Below, piece by piece: positions 49,101 through 59,470 of a DNA stretch of 64,000 bases. The translations under genes and the position numbers were made by a program. The DNA is from Uloborus plumipes. Lineage: Eukaryota > Arthropoda > Arachnida > Araneae > Uloboridae. A model generated the notes under the pieces. The model did no database searches. It saw nothing but the letters and a program-made list of their open reading frames with translations, and was not told where the DNA came from. The stretch is taken from assembly GCA_038373865.1 (NCBI GenBank), contig JAXGGA010001602.1, positions 1 through 64,000 of the forward strand, given 5' to 3'. The first letter of the stretch is position 1. The number at the start of each line of letters is the position of its first letter.

Positions 49101-52100
49101 ATTACAAATATTTTTTACTGTGAAAAATGTTAAATCATGCAGATAATTTCAAACATGCTATACAATGCCAAAATAGTATTTTTTGTTCACCCTGCAATAT
49201 AATAGTTATTTTAACCAAAACTACATCCATTTAAAATTTCTTTAAAAAATATTTTAAATCTTATTTTTTGCAAAGTTTTCCAAACTTAGTGCATAGTTTT
49301 CCTTAAATAAAAACTTTGATAATTCTTGTGGTACGAAAATAGTATTAACTCATGTTGTCTTAATTTTTATGCAAGTATGAATATTTGGTATTAACTAATG
49401 ACCATTGAGTAAGTTTATATTGTAAAGAATAAATGCACAGAATCAGAAAAAGCAGTTTTGCCATTGCTGTTGTGCACTCTAAATTCCACTAGTATTAAGA
49501 AATAGTATTAATGTGAAAATGTTAGTGAAATTTAGAATATTCTAAGCTTTCTGAATTTTACAAGATATATAAAAGTTTCCTCACACTTCAATAAAAATAC
49601 CTTCATAAAGTAACTACTCTTTCGTGAGGTTAGTTGAAAAAAGTAAAAACACTAGTTTGTTGTGGTCATTATGAAACTTTTATCTTTCTTACGAGATCTT
49701 TGCTTTCACGTGTAATTGATAACTTCTAAATTCTGCTATTCACAAAAGCAGAATCAAGAGCCGAAATTTAAATCAATTTTTGCCTTACTTTAATTAATTA
49801 CAAGCATTTTTAACCGACGAAAAAACGGAGGAGGTTCTCTATTCGACCGGTATATTTTATTTTTTATGTATGACCACGCATAACTTTTTACTGAATAGAC
49901 CGATTTTGGTAATTTTTTTTTTGTTGGAAAGGGTACACCTCCCTGGTGGTCCCATGGTCCCCTGATGCGGGGTTTGAGAACGGAACCCTGAAGAAATTGA
50001 GGGAAATCTTCAGAATTCCGTTCATGCGCACCCTCTTTGCGCATGAATTGAATTTCAAATTTCACGCGCACACACTTGCGATTTGATGTCCATTAGGTCA
50101 CAGTAGCTCGCCGATAGAGTGGCCTAGCGGTAAGACGCTGGGCTCTCATTCGCAAGAGCTTAAGTTCGATGCTCGACGGAGTCGGTGGATTTTCAAGCAG
50201 CAGAAAAAGAATGCACTGTCTACGTCGAACGATTATGCGGCATGCAAATCGCAGTTTTACTGATAGAACATATTTAGTCCTGAGAACCCCAATTTTTTAA
50301 AAAATATATTTTCAGGCTCCCATCACATAAACTTTTAAATTTTAGAATTAGTGATGCACTAATGAATCGGCGGTAAATGGTTACTTTGTGGATTAACCTG
50401 TAGGCCAGTTTTAGCATCATAATCAGGTAAAAAACTAGTAATTTAAAAATGTTTTAATTAAATCAGCATAGAAATAAATCCTAAAAAGAAAAAAAAATGT
50501 TGTTAGTGGCAATCGCTTAAAATTTTAGACGCTTTAATAAAGTGAAATGAAGCGTCACGATGGCGACATGACACTATTCCGGGTATACATTTACACTGAA
50601 AAGAATAAAATAAAAATAAAATTTTATAAAAAAAAGTAAAACCGACTTCAAAAACGCAGCTGAAAATAGCTCTAAAAAGTAAAAAATAAATTTATTCTTT
50701 GAACACCATCGATACTACTTTTAAACATGAGTTTTGAAGTCGGTGCCAAAACAGTTAATAAAATCATTCGTGCCCATTCTTCAGTTACATGTTTCATAAT
50801 AAAAACAGCCATAAATATTTCATAATCAATTCCAAGTGTTGTTTGAGAGGAAAAATCAACCAAATGGTACAATCAATGGGTACGAATGATTTTATTAACT
50901 GTTTCGGCACCGACTTCAAAACTCATGTTTAAAAGTAGTATCGATGGTGTTCAAAGAATAAATTTATTTTTTACTTTTTAGAGCTATTTTCAGCTGCGTT
51001 TTTGAAGTCGGTTTTACTTTTTTTTATAAAATTTTATTTTTATTGCTTGACAAATAGAAGATGACTACAAATAAAAAGTGTTAATTATTACGATTTCTCC
51101 AATTTTTTGCCATCAATTGAATCAAATGAAAGGCTTATAAGTGAAAGCATTTTAATGTGATTGCTCTTTTTACGTTATTGATTTAATCAACTGCGTAATT
51201 GTAGAAGGAGCTAACGAAACTCGTTCCACTTTGGAGCAATTGGTCCCAAAATTGAATCATTGTCAGTCTCCATATAGATGAACTCTTATTCAAAATTCTA
51301 AATCCTAGTATTGTTTCTTGAGATATCGCAGTCGCAATAAAAAATAAACGATGTTCAATTGCACCAAACTCCCTGCAGCTATTGATTCCACAAACGAATC
51401 ATGACCTGAACCCTCTTAGGGTCTACCTATAGATTCCTTTTTGTTTGATTCTGATTGATACTTGATGTATCAGTCACCCATGTTATAGAAAACTTTTGAT
51501 TGCTTCACTCTTCTTATAGGAGTTGGTATCTACAACTGGATTGCAGTTCATATGGGGCTACATGTGGGTACAAAATTTTTGTGCCGCAGTTTTTACTGTA
51601 GAACAGTTTTAAAATCCAGTCATGCTCACAGTCAGATAATTTAAAAATAGTCAAAATGGGTTCATACCTCAAAACGTGCAAATCTGTTGAAAATCAAAAT
51701 TCAGAAGTTTTTATGAGTCTAATATTTCTGTCTATGAGTTCGAATTAGAAGAATGTAAAAACAAGAGAAAAAGAGAGAGTTTTCAGCATTGAGTAATAAA
51801 GTATAAAATTTAGGTTTTTTAGCTATTTTACCCTATGTTTGTTGTAGGAGATTTAGTGCAATGTGTAATGGAAGGGGGGGATTCAATTAATGAGTTTTGA
51901 TCACAATTAGGGATGATATTTGTATGTACTTTGTAGTTACTAATCTCAAGAAAATATTTTGTACTATCACAATGCACCTAATTGCTTTACATTTTGGTTA
52001 AATTAAAAAATTCATTGCATGCTTTTTTTTTTACAGATTATGGAAGTCAATGAAAATGTAGCTGTTAGTGAAAATACTATCAATGAAACGGTGAAAAATG

Positions 52101-53365
52101 TAAATTTAAATGGTGATTTAGATGCTGATGAAACATGTTCCACGCAAAAGGATGAAATGGATTCTATGGAAAAGAAAAATAAAGCTATGAAAAGAAAATC
52201 AAATGTTCAAACGTATGTATTTTAAAATTTTATGCTTCGAGTTTTCAAATTAGTATACTTTAATAACATACATTTTAGTATACTTTCGACATCATTTTCT
52301 ACTGGCAACTGAAAAAGGCTATAATAGTAATTTTAAAAGATTCCAGATGAACGTTTTTCTTTTTCAAAAAGTCCGCTTCATACGTTTTTCTCCTAACAGA
52401 TAAAAGTAGTTTTTCATTTAATAGCATCATGCGCATTTTTTTCCAAAATAAATTAGTTTTATAGCTGTTTAAAGCTGCCCTTTCATTCATTTTGTTTTGT
52501 CTTACAGTCTGATGTGAAAGGAACTTCTTCTGATCATCTGATCTAATCTTCCTTCACGCCGACACTCTTCTTAAAATTCTTCTAGAACTCAATGTAGCAT
52601 GCATTTTCTAACATATCATAAATGCTCTCAAAATTGGATTAAATACTCGTTCTTGATGATAGTGATAAAGGGATGAACACAAAGAAGAAATGATAAAGCG
52701 TGTCCATACAACTTATCAAGAAATTCAGTGCATAAAAACGCCTCAAGCATTTTCTTTTCTCAAACGCCAACCAAAGGGCAAATTAGATATAAAGCGTGAC
52801 TATTTTAATAGAAGGCGTGATACAAATGAAATTGTATCTATAAAAAAGAACTTCATTTTCCTACGTTCATTGCATAAGTGTCAATTTTAAACAATTATTA
52901 CCGTCCCTAACCAGACTTTATGTTTCCCCGCTTCGTATGTTTTCTACCGACCAAAAACGTAAAATCAGGGTTCCACTGTACTTCCATTTTGATGATCAAT
53001 TGTTACGAAACATAATTTTTCTGTAAACATGTTTCGTATTTGCACCCATTGTATCCTGATTTCATATTTATCTAGTTTATTTTCTTTTGTGTATGTCATT
53101 TTCATTGCAATTAATGCAATTTACGTTGTTTGTCTCATATTACATTCATTGTAGGATTTTCAATTTAATCAATTAAGTTACTGTGTGCACTTTTTTTTTC
53201 TACCACGTTACAAGCTTAATATTTTCAAATTTTTTGAACAGCTCTGAAATATTAAACTTAGAAGAAGGTGGTGAGAATACAATGGAAGCTAATGAAGCAA
53301 TTTTGCCAGAAAGGAAAAGACTTTGCTCATTAAGAAACAGGAAATGTAAAGCTAATGTTAAATAA
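22156..53365 (+). CDS. NOP56-like nucleolar protein (divergent paralog), 11 coding exons
   Basis: Exons spliced by eye: 22156-22158, 22556-22760, 24477-24647, 26766-26967, 29097-29284, 31078-31229, 42402-42502, 43519-43667, 48868-48983, 52037-52212, 53242-53365. All introns are GT..AG, phases join, and the total is 528 codons plus TAA. Exon 1 contributes only the ATG. The order matches NOP56: N-terminal domain (YIVFEHATGYALF, about residues 4-16), coiled-coil region (GHHYSRSRVNF; EFYSVHFPEL), Nop domain (SMGMDISETDLENI; VAPNLSKISGEMVGAQLISRA; LLANKCALASRTDCF) and a charged, lysine-bearing tail. NOP56 is a box C/D snoRNP core protein that guides rRNA 2'-O-methylation in the nucleolus. Oddities: the near-invariant LGAEKALFRAL and GNTPKYG motifs read LGAQKSLFRV and DSSKFG, and the usual long KKE/D tail is short. 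I infer a diverged paralog; a decaying copy is less likely given the intact frame. Intron 6 is 11.2 kb. Confidence 0.88.
22761..24476. other. Intron 2 of the NOP56-like gene
   Basis: AT-rich, with A and T runs near 22,920-23,070. I see no recognisable mobile element, RNA gene or coding sequence in it. Confidence 0.6.
24648..25430. other. Intron 3, 5' part
   Basis: AT-rich with no clear element. A GGGCCATTTCCGGCCATCGG-type short repeat lies near 25,210-25,245. Only a box-C-like CTGATGA at about 24,731 was noted, without a partner box D at a snoRNA distance. Confidence 0.5.
25431..25912. mobile_element. MITE carrying a 32-bp minisatellite
   Basis: The terminal inverted repeats are CAGGGGTCAATC and GATTGACCCCTG. 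TAATT is duplicated at 25,426-25,430 and 25,913-25,917. The interior is mostly a tandem array of about ten units of GGACCCTTCACAAAATTCAG plus ACTCAAAAAA, which degenerates towards the right end. It lies in intron 3 and is non-coding. The CAGGGG-type ends resemble hAT elements, but a 5-bp duplication is unusual for that superfamily. Confidence 0.8.
25913..26765. other. Intron 3, 3' part
   Basis: AT-rich. A frame at 25,940-26,188 has no recognisable homology. No element boundaries were found. Confidence 0.45.
27210..27835 (-). pseudogene. Retrotransposon gag fragment in intron 4 (antisense)
   Basis: On the minus strand from about 27,822 the translation opens MANTDEGSLTTTASNEPDN, reaches a stop or frameshift near 27,700, then continues DDAGKVRLLLRKLDL and FADTMSQLKSIPTLKQSVFH (27,400-27,636). 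LLRKLDLxxHxxYVNxILP followed by FADTxxQLKxxF and SxFHKRY is the capsid-like gag signature I associate with Gypsy-type retrotransposons of arthropods. The rest of the element, including pol and LTRs, is missing. It is dead, and antisense to the host gene. Confidence 0.65.
27836..29096. other. Intron 4, 3' part
   Basis: AT-rich with T runs. A weak box C/D-like arrangement is present at 28,836-28,897 (see findings). Nothing else was recognised. Confidence 0.4.
29285..31077. other. Intron 5
   Basis: AT-rich and unremarkable. A 142-codon minus-strand frame at 30,729-31,157 overlaps exon 6 and has no recognised homology; it is probably a chance frame in AT-rich DNA. Confidence 0.5.
31230..32882. 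other. Intron 6, 5' part before the fold-back element
   Basis: AT-rich sequence with two poly-A runs at about 32,090-32,140. A pogo-like end (TACAGCAGAGTC) is suggested near 31,411, but no partner end was found. No gene. Confidence 0.45.
33760..34373 (-). repeat. 3' LTR of the Gypsy element
   Basis: 614 bp, beginning TGTTACAAATC and ending CTCGTTACA on the minus strand (TG..CA termini). It contains a TATTTATACT-like promoter box (about 34,061-34,072 on plus). Confidence 0.95.
34374..34386 (-). other. Polypurine tract
   Basis: GGGAAGGGGGCAA on the minus strand lies directly against the 3' LTR, where a plus-strand DNA synthesis primer is expected. Confidence 0.85.
34596..38276 (-). pseudogene. 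Gypsy pol polyprotein (PR-RT-RH-IN), one in-frame stop
   Basis: The frame opens right after a stop at 38,277-38,279 and overlaps gag by about 82 bases in the -1 frame, so expression would need -1 frameshifting. It then runs to 34,596. In order it shows aspartic protease (VDTGANVTI, about 38,050), reverse transcriptase (CLVYLDDIIII), RNase H (LDTDASHESVG), integrase zinc-binding HHCC (GGHFG to CHSCDAC), the integrase DDE core (GIDILGPL, HSDQGRNF, VERFNRT) and a GPY-type C-terminal module (WDGPYTVLHRL). An amber codon at 37,182-37,184 interrupts it between the protease and the start of RT; all other motifs look intact. The stop could be a recent inactivating mutation, a sequence error or, less likely, a readthrough site. 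Confidence 0.92.
38195..39379 (-). CDS. Gypsy gag polyprotein
   Basis: A 394-codon frame. The N-terminal third is a strong coiled coil with repeated units of about 14-16 residues (MATNQEQFKSDMATLATNQE and variants). The middle is capsid-like (FIKLATFDGKTSWNIYKNQF; CHLAASLRGDAADILQTFP). Near the C terminus a CCHC zinc knuckle (CWKCGGEGHVRKNC) would bind RNA. It assembles virus-like particles and packages element RNA in the cytoplasm. The second methionine (MEEQLKK) is an alternative start seven codons in. The frame is intact and ends TAA inside the pol overlap. Confidence 0.93.
   Translation of the reverse strand: MVIIRAMEEQLKKLLDAINAVKSELKNDMAANQEQLKNDMATMATNQEQFKSDMATLATNQEQLKKDLAEEIKSDLTSMKSLVESKFTNMENKVEALEEKVDSVEDRITTVENNVEKKIKELESKLSASSNNSSDCVAAAGTSRPFIKLATFDGKTSWNIYKNQFLIVAEANSWDSSTKACHLAASLRGDAADILQTFPEDKHRDFNALSSALELRFGEACQKEFSQLQLKSRLQRDGETLQVFTADVERLSHLAFSNCPSDIRDGLALNYFIDGVRSPEIQMALRMADIKDLKSGLVYAMKFEAAQQTSPKDRHSIRGVEVSAPDSHSNCLSEIKRQINEISGTLKKITARKDRSRQPLKCWKCGGEGHVRKNCEARQETGGKSTSPSAAQEN
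39455..39472 (-). other. Primer-binding site matching tRNA-Lys(CUU)
   Basis: On the plus strand GCCCCACGTTGGGCGCCA equals the 3' 18 bases (including CCA) of animal tRNA-Lys(CUU) as I remember it. On the element strand this gives TGGCGCCCAACGTGGGGC, four bases inside the 5' LTR. Confidence 0.9.
39477..40090 (-). repeat. 5' LTR of the Gypsy element
   Basis: 614 bp. It differs from the 3' LTR at about four sites, including the equivalents of 39,708, 39,797, 39,806 and 40,021. Confidence 0.95.
41176..42236. mobile_element. hAT-type non-autonomous element
   Basis: The ends CAGTAGCGAGGC and GCCTCGCTACTG are flanked by a perfect 8-bp duplication, TTGCTGAC (41,168-41,175 and 42,237-42,244). An 8-bp duplication and CAG-type ends are hAT hallmarks. 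No transposase frame was recognised in the 1.06 kb interior. It lies in intron 6, about 160 bp upstream of exon 7. Confidence 0.92.
42503..43518. other. Intron 7
   Basis: It holds an open stretch at 43,156-43,236 with usable splice sites; I judged it not to be an exon (see rejected). A 63-codon frame at 42,775-42,966 has no recognised homology. Confidence 0.5.
44103..45795. mobile_element. TA-flanked TIR element packed with GTAAGTGCGT motifs
   Basis: It opens GGGTGAGTTCTGGTAAGTGC and closes with the inverted CACTTACCAGAACTCACCC, with TA on both sides. About 14 copies of GGTAAGTGCGTMC-like sequence occur in both orientations near 44,113-44,600 and 45,172-45,780, leaving a motif-free middle. 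The arrangement suggests subterminal transposase-binding sites. No transposase frame was found. It is in intron 8. Confidence 0.82.
46070..48533 (-). mobile_element. hAT element with transposase relic
   Basis: The TIRs are CAGTGGTTCTCAAC and GTTGAGAACCACTG, with a perfect 8-bp duplication ATTTAGGT (46,062-46,069 and 48,534-48,541). On the minus strand around 46,760-46,837 a short frame reads LHKDFSERFEGIF and then QEPF, which resembles the hAT dimerisation-region consensus of ZBED5/FAM200-like transposases (KDFSERF). It breaks off at stops. At the right end a CCACCGCCCC motif repeats about four times. The element lies in intron 8, is 2.46 kb long and is inactive. Confidence 0.9.
49790..50100. 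repeat. Interspersed repeat with ACCGACTTC-type end
   Basis: Begins near TTTTAACCGACGAAAAAACGG and continues AGGAGGTTCTCTATTCGACC and GTACACCTCCCTGGTGGTCC. I have seen this style of sequence as a dispersed repeat in arthropod genomes. The ACCGAC..AAAAACG end recurs at 50,640 and inverted at 51,000-51,015. No protein. Confidence 0.55.
50108..50290 (+). repeat. tRNA-derived SINE head
   Basis: TGGCCTAGCGG (50,120-50,130) fits an RNA polymerase III A box and AGTTCGATGCTC (50,163-50,174) fits a B box, 43 bases apart as in tRNA genes. The flanking stems pair poorly, so this is a tRNA-derived SINE or tRNA pseudogene, not a working tRNA. A tail of ordinary sequence follows, to about 50,290. It is in intron 9. 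Confidence 0.65.
50597..51042. repeat. Fold-back inverted repeat, arms of about 180 bp
   Basis: 50,597-50,780 (GTAAAACCGACTTCAAAAAC through CATTCGTGCCCATT) is the reverse complement of about 50,876-51,042, nearly perfectly, around a loop of about 95 bp. It lies in intron 9 and is non-coding. Confidence 0.9.
51043..52036. other. Intron 9, 3' part
   Basis: AT-rich sequence. I see nothing recognisable. Confidence 0.5.
52213..53241. other. Intron 10
   Basis: AT-rich. AATCAGGGTTCCACTGTAC at about 52,962-52,981 resembles the terminal repeat of a Tigger/pogo MITE (CAGTGGAACCCTG inverted). The opposite end was not found, so this is probably a fragment. Confidence 0.45.
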
Positions 53366-53366
53366 A
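53361..53366 (+). promoter_or_regulatory. AATAAA overlapping the stop codon
   Basis: The hexamer contains the TAA stop of the NOP56-like gene (53,363-53,365). If used, the 3' UTR would be very short. A second AATAAA lies at about 53,861. Confidence 0.4.
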
Positions 53367-54525
<1,159 letters not shown>

Positions 54526-54531
54526 ATGCAC

Positions 54532-55616
54532 AATATATATAATCTATAAAGTACTTAAAGAAAGAAGAAAAGACCTCAACAAAAGCCTGTAAATCCGTGA
54601 AGCAGCTAATAAGCCAAGTATATGATGTAACAAAATAGTGTAATGGAAAACAAAATAAGCAAATACAAATATGAAGGAGTCAAATTAAGGATTTTAGAAA
54701 ACTGATGGATGAAATTTTCGGTTATGTTGCTCGTACTTTCGGGTGGAATAATTTTTCATGTATATGTATCAAGACATGTAACATAGCTCTGTGTCTGGCA
54801 CTGAAAAGACTGTAAGCAAATTTGAATGACTTTTTGGAATTATGAAACAATTTTAATTTTTGCTATTTCTTTCAAAAATCATGGTAAAAAATCAGTTAAT
54901 AAAAAGCAAAGCTTGTTTCCGGTAAAAGAAGGAATAGTGAGTTTTCTTTTTGCATAAATTTTATATGCATTAGGAATCTTTGGCTGTTGTGTAACCAAAA
55001 GTTGAAAAAACAAGAAAGTTGGTCAACTAACCTTAGTTCAATTTAAACCAGAATCTCCCTTTCAGTGAGAAATTCTATATGTGGCAAAGAGGGAAAAGTG
55101 TTAACTCTATATTAATCTTTGCTGTCACTTTTCTTGAAGCAGGAAATAGTACTTGCGATTTAAAATGCAATCGCATTGTACATTTTTCATGAATATTAGC
55201 AGCAGTGGTTTGGGGTGTGGAATAGATAAGTAATAGCTTGCATTTCTCAAATAAACCTCAAACACTATACTACAATTTTTAAATTTGAATTTCTGTTAAC
55301 TCTTAAAATTTGATCTTTGTTTTAGCAATTAGTCTTTCTCTTTTGATCTAGTTGCAAAGCCCTATTCTTTAACAAAGGAATATCAGTGAACAAAATAGTA
55401 AAATTTGCTTCAAATGCAATTCAACACATATCTAAAAAAAGAAAATTTTAGAAATAATATCAATGCCACAGAGTATTCCTGATAGAATGGACATTTAAAT
55501 AAGGATTCTAAAGTCAGTGTTATACATAGGAAAATCCGTCCTACCCAACTCCGAATTCAACCACAATTTCTACTTTCCAGTCAAATTCCGTCAGAATATA
55601 TGTGTGTGCTATACTA
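54532..55616. other. Intergenic, no gene seen
   Basis: AT-rich; no element ends or coding motifs recognised. Confidence 0.5.
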
Positions 55617-57607
55617 GGGGAAGACCGCCTATATTGGACCACTGCTTAAATTGGACCTAGGGCTTAAAATCTAGTACAGAGATCTGTGATACACTTTAAC
55701 AGTAGAAATATTAAGTTTTAGGAATAAAATCAATGTGTATGAAGTTTCACCAGTCTTCGAACTGTTTAGCGTGAGTTACGGCTTGATTTGTGTTGAAGAC
55801 GTGAGAAATCTTATTTTGCAAACTTGTTTCTATAAAGATAACTCAAAAACTTGTGAGTTGCGGTAAAATGCTGTTACAGTGTTAAAATCTGTGTTTAATA
55901 AAGATTGCATCGATGTATTTACATGCGCGATTGTGATAATTTTTGACAGAGCAATGAGCTGAAGAATAAAAAATGGCGTGTTTTCCTTTATTGGACCGAA
56001 AAAATTTTCCTATATTAGACCGGTGGTTCAATTTAAGAATATGATTTTAAACAAGACTTTTTATTAAACGTAACATAAAATAAGTGACTCGTCTTATTTA
56101 ATAGAGTAGTTAAAATTATTTTAAGCATACTTTAACACCTATTCACGATATTCATTTAAACTTATTTTATCTAGCACATTTTTGTCAAGCAGAAGCTGCA
56201 ACTTCTTAAAATGAATGTTTTTTTCTCTTCATCCCTTTAACTGCAGTTTCAGGTTGTTAAACATAGTTATTACCTTAAATAAAACTTATGCTGGTTTACC
56301 GAGAAAAAATATGAAATTCTTTGACATTTTCGAAACGATTTTAAAAGGAAACAATTTGTATGCTACTAAAATGTTCAATGTAGATGAAGCCGGTGTTTTC
56401 ACTGTCTAAAAGCCCCAAAATATATTGACGTATAGAGGTTAACACCAGGTTGGGGCAGTAATGAGAGGTGAACGTGGTAGAAACACACTGGTTATTTGCT
56501 CCATGAGTGCAACAGAATTGCAAGCTCCCCATGCTTATTTTCAAAAGATTACGTTCTATGTATGAACTTATTGTGAAAGCTTCCCTGGTAAACAATATGC
56601 TTATTCAAAAAAAGGTTGGATCACAAACGATAATTCACACAATTGATTCAACATTTCACAAAAACTTAAGCCAAGCAATGTGAAAAGAATGCCCTTCTAT
56701 TAATGAATAGGCACAGCACTTACATAAAGAACATTGATGCAATAAACTTGGCTAACGAGTTAGATATAATAATGCTTTCTTTTTAAGCACATCTTGCACG
56801 TAGATGTGGGCTTTATTCCCTTTGTCTACATATACAGTTATCGAGCATGTGATACATGGCGGCGAGAACATCTGCTGCAGCAGAATTAGAAACAAGTAGA
56901 ACACATAAAACTACTCAAAGTGAACAGGTTACATGTTCGGTGGAAGTTGTACACTATGTACAAGAACTAGCTACGACTTAAATTAGTACAAGTTCTGCAG
57001 AATCAGCGGATAGTTCTCATCAAAACATGATTGTCAACTCTAACTATGATTTTGTAAAGCCGGCTCACATATCACCTTTGCCTAAAAATATAGAAGGAAC
57101 AAAAAGGAAGGCTATCTCAGCAATCATTCTAACGCCTTATAAAAGAGGCAAGGAACAGAAAAAGTCACTCAAGAAACTGCACAAAACAATTGTTATTGCA
57201 ATATTTGTCATAGAGATGAAGTGCAAAACATGATTAAGTGTATGAAATGCCTTCGGCGAGTTTATCAACACTGCCTAAGTGAGGCTGAAGTAAAAGAAAT
57301 TCTATTGCAAATCCTGGAAAAAAGTTGTGTAGTTCAAATATAAATTATTCTATGATTTCCTGGTACGGTCCAATTTAGGAAGCGCATGGTTCAATTTAGG
57401 CGCATATATTCCTAAATTGGACTTTTGCAACTTTTTATAAGATAATTTTTTAAAAAATAATTTTCATATTTTCAGAAAATATAAGCTCCTAGGGGGGTTC
57501 CTGATTAAATTTAGCTTACGATGCCCTATTTTGCATTTCTGTTTTGCTTCACATTGAGCGACACAGGCCTCCTGTTCTTAGGGGGTCCAATATAGGCGAA
57601 CTACCCC
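55617..57607 (+). mobile_element. Decayed pogo/Tigger-type transposon
   Basis: The TIRs share GGGG..CGCCTATATTGGACC at both ends, with TA duplicated at 55,615-55,616 and 57,608-57,609. The 1,991-bp interior encodes broken transposase. TKMFNVDEAGVFTV (about 56,362-56,406) is the first-catalytic-Asp block (FNxDExG). QVGAVMRGERGRN and LVICSMSATELQAPHAYF follow, then NRHSTYIKNIDAINLANEL (about 56,705-56,760), then a Cys/His-rich C terminus (CNICHRDE..KCMKC..HC, about 57,198-57,285) of the PHD-like type seen in arthropod Tigger proteins. TAA stops replace codons at several places, so it is inactive. Confidence 0.85.
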
Positions 57608-57609
57608 TA

Positions 57610-58439
57610 TTTCTGGCAGGTACTTGAATGAAAAGTTGAGTTGAATGAACTTTCCTAAGTGTGATACCCACTTTAGAACAATGGTTATTCAACAAAACAC
57701 TTAGACTGATCCTTAGAACATGTATCAAATATATGTATATGAAGCAGAGAAAAGTAAGTGGCAAATAAAATGATTTGAGTAAAGCAGCTGCAAAATTCAA
57801 ACCAAAAGTAAAAAGGTTTGCATTGATATTTTTCGTAAACCATTTTGTATAGCTGCAACTACAATTGCTACTATTTCCATCTCTTGCCACCTAGCAGAGA
57901 AGAGATCCCTACTGTTTGTACTAGTTCTTTCTAAAAATTCTAATTTTTTTGTCTGACATCTTTTGTTTCATATGTACTTCCTGAGTTTCTTATTGCTCAA
58001 CTAGGTGTCCTTTTAATTATGTAAGTTTCCAAAGTAGTTTCTTTGTGGCAATATTGGTGTCGGTCAAAAATGTGAATGTGTTTTACATTCAGTCCTTGCT
58101 GAATAGTTTAGTTTGTAGAAAGAACTTGTGTCAAATCACAAAAAGTTGGATGTTCAATGGATGCTTTTAAGCTTTCTTCAGTATTCCTAAACATCTAGTG
58201 TGCCTTGAAAATGTCTATGTTTTTTTGCAAATTCCAACTTACCCCTGGAGAAGATTCAAGCTATCGGGCTTTGAAAAGAATAACAACATTTTCATGATCC
58301 ATCATGGATTAGAAGAGGTTGAATGGGCTACATTTCATACATTTGTTCAATACAATATGTATGTAAACCTTAAGAATGTTTAACTTTTTTTGAAAGAAGG
58401 TATGTTTGACTTTTTTTTCTAATAGAGATGCATCAGAAG
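57610..58439. other. Intergenic, no gene seen
   Basis: AT-rich. Short frames at 57,549-57,890 and 58,198-58,383 show no recognised motifs. Confidence 0.5.
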
Positions 58440-59069
58440 CTTTATTCTTTTTGCGGACCTAGTGGGATCCCCCGATATGGCATCCAGCCATTAAGGCACT
58501 GATGCTAAGGCATGGATAGTTTTGACACCTAGTTTTTAACAGTGGAGGCACCTGGGCTTTCTTTGATGCAAAACTGCAATAGGAATTTAATTGTGTCAAT
58601 GTAATTCAAAGCCAAAAAAATACCGAAATGATCTTTTACGTGCGCATAATCGTACGGCATAGGCACTGATTCTTTTCTTTATCTCATAAATACATCGACT
58701 GACCATTCGGACCCTGGACCAAAGGCATATAAAACCAACAACTTGCCATCATGCACACGCAACCAGGTTGTTTGAAAACTTAGACTGCACTTATATGATT
58801 ACACTAATAATAATTAATAATAATAATAACAATATGCGAAAAAATGAAAACTTGAACACATCAGACAAAAAATGCTTACTTGAAGAACGCAAATAAATTG
58901 TGCTCAAAAACTTCAGGTACAATTTAAATACTCTTGCTAATTGAAGAGTGGAGGTGACTTCATTATGGTATCCTGCAATATCTTGAGGCAGTTTTAGGCC
59001 ACTTGTTATCCTACATGGGAGAATCAAATCCAATCACTATCTAAGTATTCTATTGGCTCATGTCCATCC

Positions 59070-59226
59070 TTTTGTCAAGACTATTCCCTGGAGAGCGACT
59101 GCTTTTTCAAGTCAACAATGCCCGTATCCACACTGCTAGAAGTGTTCAAGAGTGGTTCAAAGAGTATGACAATAAAGTTTTATATCTCCCCTGGCCCCCT
59201 CAGGCTCATCACTTGAATATTGTATG
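59070..59226 (+). pseudogene. Tc1 transposase fragment
   Basis: The frame reads PGERLLFQVNNARIHTARSV, QEWFKEYDNKVLYLPWP and HHLNIV, then stops. This matches the FQQDNAPIHTA..WF....VLxWPxxSPDLNPIE block of Tc1 transposases. The second catalytic Asp is replaced (QVNN for QQDN) and the SPDLNPIE motif has decayed. Upstream sequence from about 58,440 may be more of the same element, frameshifted. Confidence 0.8.
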
Positions 59227-59239
59227 AACATCTATTGAA

Positions 59240-59360
59240 ATAAAGCAGTAAATTACCGCCCATAAAGCAGAAATACATGCAACACAGCCAACTCTCTTGC
59301 GCCATCCAAGGACTACAGTCCTTAGATGGAATAACCGAATTGGCAATGTATTGTATCTGT
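59240..59360. repeat. Interspersed repeat family R copy
   Basis: AAGCAGTAAATTACCGCCCA and GGAATAACCGAATTGGCAAT place it in the family seen at 1-460 and 20,230. It sits between the Tc1 fragment and the LINE fragment. Confidence 0.6.
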
Positions 59361-59470
59361 GGGAATATTTGATTTGAAGTTCAAACTTCGTTCCCGATTT
59401 CTGCCTCCATCCGATCTTTCAGAATTAGAGACTGCTCTGCTGGAGGAATGACTTAATGTTCCTTTAAATA

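Noticed and set aside
50108..50190. Functional tRNA gene
   Set aside because: A and B boxes are present, but acceptor and anticodon stems do not pair properly; a SINE head fits better.
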